A stretch of DNA of 64,000 bases from Pseudomonas gregormendelii (GTDB lineage Bacteria > Pseudomonadota > Gammaproteobacteria > Pseudomonadales > Pseudomonadaceae): positions 1-64,000 of the forward strand of contig NZ_JADEVO010000021.1 in NCBI RefSeq assembly GCF_017114825.1, given 5' to 3'. The notes below the pieces were generated by a model that was not told the origin of the DNA, did no database searches, and saw only the letters and a program-made list of their open reading frames with translations. Below, piece by piece: positions 53,736 through 61,292 of this stretch. How positions within the stretch are numbered: position 1 is the stretch's first letter; every line of letters starts with the position of its first letter. The position numbers were made by a program, and so were the translations under genes.

Positions 53736-54896
53736 TCAACCGACAGATTTGGCCGGTGTCAGGCAGTAATGTTCAATCAGTTGTCGTAATAGATGCACCG
53801 TAGGCTGCAAACGTGACATTTCGAGGTATTCCCCCGGCTGGTGGGCACAGGCTATATCCCCAGGACCAAGCACCAGCGTTTCACAACCAAGGCGCTGAAG
53901 ATAAGGCGCTTCGGTGCCGAACGCCACTGCTTCGGCCATGTGACCTGTGAGCTTTTCGGCGACGCGTACCAGTTCAGCGTCTTCAGCCTGCTCGAACGGC
54001 GGCACTTCAGGGAATAGCGGCGCGTAATCGATTTTTACCTGATGCCGTTCGGCAACCGGCATGAGCCGCTGCAAAATCTCCGCGCGCAAGGCCTTCGGGT
54101 CCATGCCTGGAAGCGGTCGCAAATCGAACTCCAGGGAGCACTGCCCGCAAATCCGGTTGGGATTATCGCCGCCGTGGATGCACCCGAAGTTCATCGTGGG
54201 CGTGGGTACGCCGAACTGCGGGTTGCGAAACTCGCGTTGCCAGAGCAAGCGCAGGCCACGCAGCTCACCGATGGCATCGTGCATCGCTTCGAGGGCACTG
54301 TGTCCCAGGCGGGGGTCGGAGGAATGGCCACTCTGCCCGAGTATGTCGATGCGCTCCATCATGATGCCCTTGTGCATGCGGATCGGCTTCAGGCCGGTCG
54401 GTTCGCCGATCACTGCCGCGCGCCCCAGCGACCGTCCGGCTGCGGCCAGCGCGCGGGCACCGGACATCGAGCTTTCTTCATCGCAGGTGGCGAGGATCAG
54501 CAGCGGCTGTTTGAACGGCTGGTCGAGCAAGGGTATGACGGCTTCGATCGCCAAAGCGAAGAAACCCTTCATGTCGCAACTGCCCAAACCCACCCAGCGG
54601 CCGTCGACTTCGGTCAGCTTCAGAGGATCGGTCTGCCACAAAGCGCCATCGAACGGCACGGTGTCGCTATGCCCGGCCAATACCAGGCCACCAGGACCGG
54701 AACCGAAGCTGGCGAGCAGATTAAATTTGCCGGGGCTGACCTGCTGGATGTCGCAGGCAAAACCCAGGTCGCCCAGCCAGGTGGCCAGCAGGTCGATGAC
54801 AGGGCGGTTGGTCTGATCGAGACTGGCCTGGGTGCAACTGACGGACGGTGCAGCGATCAGCGCAGCGAACTGATCTTTCATGGACGGCAAAGGCAT
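53736..54896 (-). CDS. argE: Acetylornithine deacetylase ArgE (M20 family)
   Basis: 386 residues from the ATG at 54896 (MPLPSMKDQF), with GGAG upstream. M20 metal-site blocks are visible: LVLAGHSDTVPFDG, GSCDMKGFFALAIEA and LATCDEESSMSGARAL with the catalytic glutamate pair. It removes the acetyl group from N-acetylornithine. The neighbouring argA strengthens the assignment over other M20 peptidases. A family-A REP element separates it from argA. Confidence 0.93.
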   Translation of the reverse strand: MPLPSMKDQFAALIAAPSVSCTQASLDQTNRPVIDLLATWLGDLGFACDIQQVSPGKFNLLASFGSGPGGLVLAGHSDTVPFDGALWQTDPLKLTEVDGRWVGLGSCDMKGFFALAIEAVIPLLDQPFKQPLLILATCDEESSMSGARALAAAGRSLGRAAVIGEPTGLKPIRMHKGIMMERIDILGQSGHSSDPRLGHSALEAMHDAIGELRGLRLLWQREFRNPQFGVPTPTMNFGCIHGGDNPNRICGQCSLEFDLRPLPGMDPKALRAEILQRLMPVAERHQVKIDYAPLFPEVPPFEQAEDAELVRVAEKLTGHMAEAVAFGTEAPYLQRLGCETLVLGPGDIACAHQPGEYLEMSRLQPTVHLLRQLIEHYCLTPAKSVG

Positions 54897-55052
54897 CGCT
54901 GACTCCAACTCCCGAATTGAAGTCCATCATAGAGCTATCTGGCGGCAGGAATAAACCGTCGCGGGGCGTAGGATGGACGAGTCCTGTACACTGCACGGCC
55001 TTGGCAGCCACACATTCCCCCGGCTGCGCTCCCGATCCTGGATTTTCCGGCC

Positions 55053-56420
55053 ATGCAGAAAGAAACCGAAATCAAACTCCGCGTCAGCCGCGAAACCCTC
55101 GCAGCTCTGCGCGAGCACCCGCTACTGAAAAAACGCAACAAAAGTGGCTGGGAACGCCGTGAACTGATGAACCAGTACTTCGACACGCCTGAGCGCGACC
55201 TGGCCCGCGCCAAGGTTGCCCTGCGCCTGCGCCGTGATGGCGAAGAAGTGATTCAGACCCTCAAGACCCGCGGCCACAGCGTTGCCGGTCTGTCCGAGCG
55301 TAACGAATACGACTGGAAACTGCCCAAAGCCAAGCTCGATGTGAAAAAACTCGACGGCGAATGCTGGCCTGAAGAGTTGGCCGAACTGGACAAGAAGACC
55401 CTGAAAGCCATCTTCACCACCGACTTCGTTCGCGAACGTGCCGAAATCGCTTGGGGCCGTGGCAAAACCAAGGTGGTCATCGAAGCCGCGCTGGACCTGG
55501 GCCATGTAGTGGTCGGCAAGCAGAAAGAAGAAATCTGCGAGCTGGAACTGGAACTGCGCGAAGGCGAACCTGCTGCTCTGCTGGAACTGGCTGCCGAACT
55601 GGCCGCAACCCTGGCGTTGATGCCGTGTGACATCAGCAAGGCCGAGCGCGGTTATCGCCTGTACGACGCCAACAGCTATTCACTGAGCCTGCCGGCACCG
55701 CAAATCAGCGCCGAAATGCCGCTGGACGACGCATTTGCCGCGCTGTGCTGGCATTTGCTGGCCAGTAGCCAGCGCCTGGCCGAGCAGTACCGCTTCAATG
55801 GCCACTGGCGTTTGCTGCAGGACTGGGTCGAGAACCTGGCTGAAATGCGCGCACTGCTCAGCAGCCTGGGGCAAGCCGCACCGCGTCAATCGACCCACGA
55901 CCTGCGAGTCGCGCTGGACGCGTTGCTCGAAGACTGGCGCCCACTGGTCCAGGCCGGGGTGGATGACGAGGATGTGCGCAAAGCCGCGCCTGAACAATTC
56001 CTGGAAGAGCTCGAAGACCCGCGCTGGGGTCTGTTCTCCCTCAACACTTCGCGCTGGTTGCTGGCCCGTACCTGGACCGCCGAGCGTAACGTACGAGGCA
56101 ATCGCCAGGGCGCGGCGCAACTGGGCAGCTGGCTTCCACGCCTGCTGGGCGAAGAGGCAACGTCCTTGCAGCTGCAGCGCTATCAGCAGCAACCGGAAGA
56201 CCTCGCCGAGCAACTGCCGCGCATCGAGCGCATCCAGTCCTGGCTGCACCATGCCCGCAGCGTGCTGGAGATCCCGGAAATGGATCGCCTGTACGGTGAG
56301 CTGAAACAGCTGGCGCAACTGGCCAACGAGCCGATTACCGACGAATCCCTGGATGCGCGCAAGCAGCAGGCGATTGCGGTTTATCAGAATCGTGCCTGGA
56401 AAATGTTGCTGCGAATGTAA
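55053..56420 (+). CDS. CYTH-CHAD domain inorganic triphosphatase-like protein
   Basis: 455 residues. The CYTH domain (about 1-200) opens with the name-giving EIKLRV motif and has the acidic/basic tunnel residues seen in RAKVALRLRRDGEEVIQTLK and ICELELELREGE. The CHAD domain (about 225-455) is helical with conserved HDLRVALDAL-type and R-x-x-R-rich segments. E. coli YgiF, of the same build, hydrolyses inorganic triphosphate. CHAD domains bind polyphosphate. It is divergent from argE. Confidence 0.88.
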   Translation: MQKETEIKLRVSRETLAALREHPLLKKRNKSGWERRELMNQYFDTPERDLARAKVALRLRRDGEEVIQTLKTRGHSVAGLSERNEYDWKLPKAKLDVKKLDGECWPEELAELDKKTLKAIFTTDFVRERAEIAWGRGKTKVVIEAALDLGHVVVGKQKEEICELELELREGEPAALLELAAELAATLALMPCDISKAERGYRLYDANSYSLSLPAPQISAEMPLDDAFAALCWHLLASSQRLAEQYRFNGHWRLLQDWVENLAEMRALLSSLGQAAPRQSTHDLRVALDALLEDWRPLVQAGVDDEDVRKAAPEQFLEELEDPRWGLFSLNTSRWLLARTWTAERNVRGNRQGAAQLGSWLPRLLGEEATSLQLQRYQQQPEDLAEQLPRIERIQSWLHHARSVLEIPEMDRLYGELKQLAQLANEPITDESLDARKQQAIAVYQNRAWKMLLRM

Positions 56421-56426
56421 CATCGT

Positions 56427-56490
56427 TAAAGATCGCAGCCTTCGGCAGCTCCTACGGATATACACATTCCCCCGCAGGCTGCGATCTTTT
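56427..56490. repeat. REP family A, asymmetric copy
   Basis: The left arm aagatcgcagccttcggcag then ctcctac is complete, but the right arm cccgcaggctgcgatctttt lacks the distal gtaggagct end. It lies between the convergent CYTH-CHAD and Lrp-type genes. Confidence 0.75.
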
Positions 56491-56493
56491 GCT

Positions 56494-56964
56494 TCACCGC
56501 AACACGGGCAAACTGGTCGTCGACTTGATCTCCGATAACGCCACAATCGAGTTCACCTCCTGAATCCCCGGCACCATCGACAACTTCTCGAAGAAAAACC
56601 GCTCATACGCCTCGATGTCCGCCGTGACGATCCGCAACAAAAAATCCACCGAACCCATCAGTACATAACACTCCAGCACCTCGGGGAAACCGCGAATCGC
56701 CTCGGTGAATTCGGTGAAGTTCGAGCGCCCATGGGCGTTGAGTTTGATCTCGGCGAAAATCTGTGTGTTCAGCCCGATTTTTTTGCGATCCAGCAGCGTC
56801 ACCTGGCCGCGAATGATCCCCTCCTCTTTCATCCGCTGGATACGCCGCCAGCAGGGCGACTGCGACAATCCCACCTGCTCGGCGATCTGCGCACTGGAGA
56901 GCGAAGCATCTTCCTGCAGCAGGGCAAGAATCTTGCGGTCGTAGCCATCCAGATCACTGTGCAT
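56494..56964 (-). CDS. Lrp/AsnC-family transcriptional regulator
   Basis: 156 residues from the ATG at 56964 (MHSDLDGYDRKILALLQEDA); the longer frame to 57018 is not conserved-looking. The helix-turn-helix is SSAQIAEQVGLSQSPCWRRI followed by QRMKEEGII, and the C-terminal RAM domain includes ECYVLMGSVDFLLRIVTADI. It is divergent from a small ACT-like gene across 127 nt. Likely responds to an amino acid; the ligand is unknown. Confidence 0.9.
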   Translation of the reverse strand: MHSDLDGYDRKILALLQEDASLSSAQIAEQVGLSQSPCWRRIQRMKEEGIIRGQVTLLDRKKIGLNTQIFAEIKLNAHGRSNFTEFTEAIRGFPEVLECYVLMGSVDFLLRIVTADIEAYERFFFEKLSMVPGIQEVNSIVALSEIKSTTSLPVLR

Positions 56965-57091
56965 AAATAAACCCGCTAACCCTATTAAATTGAATTGTAC
57001 GATTCGAAGAATCGCCAAATAGGTCCATCATAGATAAGAAATACCCGGCTTCGAATGTAAAAATTCCTCCATTGATCCTGGAGCCTGCCCC

Positions 57092-57430
57092 ATGCCTCAC
57101 CTCGAAGCCGTAAAAAGTCCCCACTTGCGCCCCGATGTCTGGAACGTCCGTACCGCCCATTGCCGCGTGCACTACCAGTTGCTGGCCGAGGCCGAACCCG
57201 ACCTGCTGTGTCGCGCGCTCAATCTGTTTGCCCTGCAATGCCTCACCCCGCACCAGGTCAATGTGCAGCGCAGCGACGATTTGTTGTCGATGGATATCGT
57301 CATTGATTGCTTGAGCTGGCATCGTGCCGAGGTGATAGCGGAAAAATTGCGTAATCTGATCAGCGTCTGCTCGGTCGATCTGCAAAACGCCGATTCCTCC
57401 TGGAATATCGCGGCTCAAGCGACAGGCTGA
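57092..57430 (+). CDS. Small ACT-like domain protein
   Basis: 112 residues, no signal peptide. The stretch LLCRALNLFALQCLTPHQVN then VQRSDDLLSMDIVIDCLSWH has the strand-helix-strand-strand pattern of ACT domains (compare IlvM-type regulatory subunits), ending LRNLISVCSVDLQ. No enzyme gene is attached. It is divergent from an Lrp-type regulator, which may control it. I do not recognise a named homologue, so the ACT assignment is inference from pattern. Confidence 0.65.
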   Translation: MPHLEAVKSPHLRPDVWNVRTAHCRVHYQLLAEAEPDLLCRALNLFALQCLTPHQVNVQRSDDLLSMDIVIDCLSWHRAEVIAEKLRNLISVCSVDLQNADSSWNIAAQATG

Positions 57431-57520
57431 AACCCCTCGATACGGCTTCGTCGGGTAGTGGCCCAACGATTGGCGGCTGCGCGTCTATCCTTTGCGCACT
57501 GTTGTTCATGAGGAGCCCGC

Positions 57521-59305
57521 ATGTCCGTTCAACTCGCCATTCAGGACCGCTGGCTGGATCTCAATGATTTGCTGCGCGAACTGGTCGCCCAAGGTTTTAT
57601 CAGCCAGGACTCGGCCGAACTCGCACTCAATGCCAGGCGGCGCCACGCGGCTAATGGCCAACTGCACCCACTGGAGTTCATCGCCGGCCAGCATCTCGAT
57701 GACCTCAGCCGCCCCGGCAAACATCTCGACCTGGAAAGCCTGACCCTGTGGCTGTCGCAGCAGGCCGGCCAACCCTACCTGCGCATCGATCCGCTGAAGA
57801 TCAATGTTGCGGCCATCACGCCGCTGATGTCCTACGCGTTCGCCCAGCGCCACAAGATTCTTGCCGTCTCGGTCGACCGCGACGCCGTTACCGTGGCCAG
57901 CGCCCAGCCGTACGTCAACGGCTGGGAAGCCGACCTGACCCATGTCCTGAAGCTGCCGATCAAACGGGTGGTGGCCAACCCGGTGGACATCCAGCGCTTC
58001 AGCGTGGAGTTTTTCCGCCTGGCCAAATCAGTCAGCGGCGCGACCACCGGTGATCAGCAGATCAATTCCATGGGCAACTTCGAACAGTTGCTCAACCTCG
58101 GCGCCAGCGACCAGGAACCGGACGCCAACGACGCGCACATCGTCAACATCGTCGACTGGCTGTTCCAGTACGCCTTCCAGCAGCGCGCCAGCGATATTCA
58201 TATCGAGCCGCGGCGTGAGCAGGGCACCGTGCGCTTTCGCATCGACGGTGTGCTGCACAACGTCTATCAATTTCCGCCGCAGGTGACCATGGCAATCGTC
58301 AGCCGCCTGAAAAGCCTGGGCCGGATGAACGTTGCGGAAAAACGCAAACCCCAGGACGGCCGAGTGAAAACCAAGACCCCGGATGGGGGTGAGGTCGAGC
58401 TGCGCCTGTCGACGTTGCCGACGGCGTTCGGCGAAAAAATGGTCATGCGGATTTTCGACCCGGAAGTGCTGCTCAAGGACTTCGATCAGCTGGGTTTTTC
58501 CGCCGAAGACCTGCGCCGCTGGCAGGACATGACCCGCCAGCCCAACGGCATCATCCTGGTCACCGGGCCGACCGGTTCCGGCAAGACCACCACGCTCTAT
58601 ACCACCCTCAAGAAGCTGGCGACGCCCGAGGTTAACCTGTGCACCATCGAGGACCCGATCGAAATGGTCGAGCCGGCGTTCAACCAGATGCAGGTCCAGC
58701 ACAACATCGACCTGACCTTTGCCGCCGGCGTGCGCGCGCTGATGAGGCAAGACCCGGACATCATCATGATTGGCGAGATCCGCGACCTCGAGACCGCTGA
58801 AATGGCGATCCAGGCGGCGCTCACCGGCCACCTTGTGCTGTCGACGCTGCATACCAACGATGCACCCAGTGCCATCAGCCGCCTGCTGGAACTGGGCGTG
58901 CCGCACTACCTGATCAAGGCCACGGTGCTCGGCGTCATGGCCCAGCGCCTGGTACGCACCCTTTGTCCGCATTGCAAGGCGCCGCTGGCCCTGGGCGAAG
59001 AAGACTGGCAAACACTGACCAGACCATGGCAGGCACCGCTGCCAGGTAACGCACAGCGCGCCATCGGTTGCCTGGAGTGTCGTGACACCGGCTACCGCGG
59101 ACGTGCGGGCGTGTATGAAATCATGCAGCTGACCGACGGAATCAAGGCGCTGATCAGTCCCGATACCGACTTGCTGGCGGTGCGCAGGCAGGCCTTCAAG
59201 GAAGGCATGCGCAGCCTGCGATTATCCGGGGCACAGAAGGTCGCGGCGGGGCTGACGACCATCGAAGAGGTGCTGCGGGTCACGCCACAGAGCGAGCAGA
59301 AGTAA
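57521..59305 (+). CDS. GspE/PilB-type secretion ATPase (orphan)
   Basis: 594 residues. An N-terminal GspE-like domain (about 1-170) precedes the motor: Walker A is GPTGSGKTTTLY (349-360), the Asp box DIIMIGEIRDLETAEMA and the His box LTGHLVLSTLHTND are intact. A zinc-type tetracysteine module, CPHC...CLEC, lies near the C-terminus. It should power assembly of a type II secretion or type IV pilus fibre. No other gsp or pil gene is in the window. P. aeruginosa has a similar isolated gene, PA5210, near argA/argE. Confidence 0.9.
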   Translation: MSVQLAIQDRWLDLNDLLRELVAQGFISQDSAELALNARRRHAANGQLHPLEFIAGQHLDDLSRPGKHLDLESLTLWLSQQAGQPYLRIDPLKINVAAITPLMSYAFAQRHKILAVSVDRDAVTVASAQPYVNGWEADLTHVLKLPIKRVVANPVDIQRFSVEFFRLAKSVSGATTGDQQINSMGNFEQLLNLGASDQEPDANDAHIVNIVDWLFQYAFQQRASDIHIEPRREQGTVRFRIDGVLHNVYQFPPQVTMAIVSRLKSLGRMNVAEKRKPQDGRVKTKTPDGGEVELRLSTLPTAFGEKMVMRIFDPEVLLKDFDQLGFSAEDLRRWQDMTRQPNGIILVTGPTGSGKTTTLYTTLKKLATPEVNLCTIEDPIEMVEPAFNQMQVQHNIDLTFAAGVRALMRQDPDIIMIGEIRDLETAEMAIQAALTGHLVLSTLHTNDAPSAISRLLELGVPHYLIKATVLGVMAQRLVRTLCPHCKAPLALGEEDWQTLTRPWQAPLPGNAQRAIGCLECRDTGYRGRAGVYEIMQLTDGIKALISPDTDLLAVRRQAFKEGMRSLRLSGAQKVAAGLTTIEEVLRVTPQSEQK

Positions 59306-59417
59306 CCCTTTTGTGTCTCTTGATGATGCGAGGGCCCGGTTCCGGTTCATATCCATGACCTGCACCGCTACACTTCTGCGGTCGAGAATTCATTGATGCA
59401 CTCAACAGGGAATTGTT

Positions 59418-60338
59418 ATGCAGATCGGTACCGTGCTCCTGCTTTTTGTCGGCCTGGTGGTCGCCATTCTTTTCATGGGTTTCAAAGTCGTGCCCCAGGG
59501 TTACCAATGGACGGTCGAACGATTCGGCCGTTACACCAACACCCTCAAGCCCGGCCTGAACATCATCATTCCGGTCATGGACCGCATCGGCCGCAAAATC
59601 AACGTGATGGAAAGCGTGCTGGATATACCGCCGCAGGAAGTCATCACCGCCGACAATGCCACGGTGCAGATCGATGCGGTGTGCTTCTTCCAGGTGGTCA
59701 ATACGGCGCAGGCGGCCTATGAGGTCAACAACCTCGAACACGCGATTCGCAACCTCCTGCAGACCAACATCCGTACCGTCCTTGGCTCCATGGAGCTGGA
59801 TGCGATGCTCAGCCAGCGTGACGGGATCAACGAAAAACTGCTGCGCACCGTCGATGAGGCGACTGCACCGTGGGGCATCAAGATCACCCGAATCGAAATC
59901 AAGGACATCAGCCCACCCGCCGACCTGATGGCCGCGATGTCCGGGCAGATGAAGGCCGAGCGGATCAAGCGCGCCCAGATCCTCGAAGCCGAAGGCCTGC
60001 GTGCCGCAGCGATCCTGACGGCCGAAGGCAAGAAGCAGGCGCAGATCCTCGAAGCCGAGGGTGGTCGCCAGGCCGCATTCCTCGAAGCGGAAGCCCGCGA
60101 GCGTCAAGCCGAAGCCGAAGCCCAGGCCACCAAGGTGGTGTCCGAAGCGATCGCCGGCGGCAACGTGCAGGCGGTCAATTACTTCGTCGCGCAGAAGTAC
60201 ATCGATGCGCTGGGCAAGCTGGCCTCGGCCAACAACAGCAAAGTGATCCTGATGCCGCTTGAGGCCAGTTCGATGATCGGTGCGGTCGGTGGCATCGGCG
60301 AAATCGTCAAGGCGACGTTCGATAACAAGAAGGCCTGA
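59418..60338 (+). CDS. SPFH/stomatin-family membrane protein (QmcA-like)
   Basis: 306 residues. One N-terminal membrane segment (about 5-25) precedes the SPFH domain with [20 protein letters not shown] and [11 protein letters not shown], then a coiled coil rich in A, E, R and Q (about 175-235). Such proteins scaffold membrane microdomains and can modulate FtsH protease. It is 8 nt upstream of an nfeD-type gene, the usual partner. Confidence 0.92.
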   Translation: MQIGTVLLLFVGLVVAILFMGFKVVPQGYQWTVERFGRYTNTLKPGLNIIIPVMDRIGRKINVMESVLDIPPQEVITADNATVQIDAVCFFQVVNTAQAAYEVNNLEHAIRNLLQTNIRTVLGSMELDAMLSQRDGINEKLLRTVDEATAPWGIKITRIEIKDISPPADLMAAMSGQMKAERIKRAQILEAEGLRAAAILTAEGKKQAQILEAEGGRQAAFLEAEARERQAEAEAQATKVVSEAIAGGNVQAVNYFVAQKYIDALGKLASANNSKVILMPLEASSMIGAVGGIGEIVKATFDNKKA

Positions 60339-60346
60339 GGCATACC

Positions 60347-60796
60347 ATGTGGGCATTCCTGCAAAATCTGTCGTTCTGGGACTGGCTTGCCGTCGGCACG
60401 CTGCTGCTGATTCTTGAAGTGTTCGGAGCCGGCGGCTATCTGCTGTGGATCGGCATGGCCGCCGCGGCTGTTGGCGTGCTGACCTTCCTGCTACCGGGGA
60501 TGTCCTGGGAGGTGCAGTTCCTGCTGTTCGGCTTGTTCTCGATCGCCACGGCGCTGTACTGGTGGCGACGCCAGCGCAGCGCAGTACGCCAGAGTGACGA
60601 GCCGAACCTCAACTTGCGAGGGCAGGAGTTGATCGGCAGGACCTTTGTCGTGCACGAAGCGATCGTCGACGGACGCGGCAAGATCAAGGTGGCCGACGGC
60701 GTGTGGATGGCCCGCGGACCCGATGCGGCCCCCGGCAGTCGGGTGCGGGTGACGGGGCAGCAAGGGGCGATCCTGCTGGTTGAACCTACCGAGTGA
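60347..60796 (+). CDS. NfeD-family membrane protein
   Basis: 149 residues with three or so membrane helices followed by a C-terminal OB-fold domain (about 85-149): LIGRTFVVHEAIVDGRGKIK then VADGVWMARG. The short NfeD1b type without a protease domain. It is co-transcribed with the SPFH gene directly upstream, and the two are expected to act together in the inner membrane. Confidence 0.92.
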   Translation: MWAFLQNLSFWDWLAVGTLLLILEVFGAGGYLLWIGMAAAAVGVLTFLLPGMSWEVQFLLFGLFSIATALYWWRRQRSAVRQSDEPNLNLRGQELIGRTFVVHEAIVDGRGKIKVADGVWMARGPDAAPGSRVRVTGQQGAILLVEPTE

Positions 60797-60864
60797 GCCA
60801 CCACGGAACTGGATTGCCAGATTGGCGATCAAACGAGGTAGTTAATCCAGCGGAGTCACCCATC

Positions 60865-61182
60865 ATGCGTTTCAAGTTTGCTGTCGCTACCCTCGCCTTG
60901 CTGTCCCTTCCAGTCGGATCGGCGATGGCCGACAGCTTTTGGCGTAACGTCATCTCGTCCGGCGCCACCACCGGTTCGACTTACCTGACGTTCAAGGATC
61001 ACAAGCTGGTTGTCGCGGCTCAAGATGACGCAGGTAGCTTCGTCGCCAGCGACGGCGGCATCCGCGGCCCGTACCTGGAAGCCGCCATGCAGAAAGTCCG
61101 CGCCGACAATCCTGGCCTGCAGGCCACGGACATGGAACTGGCGAATGCGATTTTGGCGAAGAATGCCATTGCCTCGGAATAA
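60865..61182 (+). CDS. DUF2388 secreted protein
   Basis: 105 residues from the ATG at 60865, with GGAG upstream. The signal peptide MRFKFAVATLALLSLPVGSA then MA leads to DSFWRNVISSGATTGSTYLT, the DUF2388 opening. Small Pseudomonas proteins of this group are often present in several copies per genome; their role is unknown. A terminator follows. Confidence 0.85.
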   Translation: MRFKFAVATLALLSLPVGSAMADSFWRNVISSGATTGSTYLTFKDHKLVVAAQDDAGSFVASDGGIRGPYLEAAMQKVRADNPGLQATDMELANAILAKNAIASE

Positions 61183-61198
61183 GCCTGTTGGCTGAACA

Positions 61199-61228
61199 AA
61201 ATGCCGCTCCCATGAGCGGCATTTTTTT
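61199..61228. terminator. Bidirectional rho-independent terminator
   Basis: atgccgctc...gagcggcat forms a 9-bp perfect stem, with aaa on the left and seven T on the right. It lies between the DUF2388 gene and convergent gcvP. Confidence 0.9.
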
Positions 61229-61292
61229 GCCTGACACAACCTCTGCGTCCCCCGTGACATTCCTCTGTGATGCCCCATGTGCCAAGGGTCTA

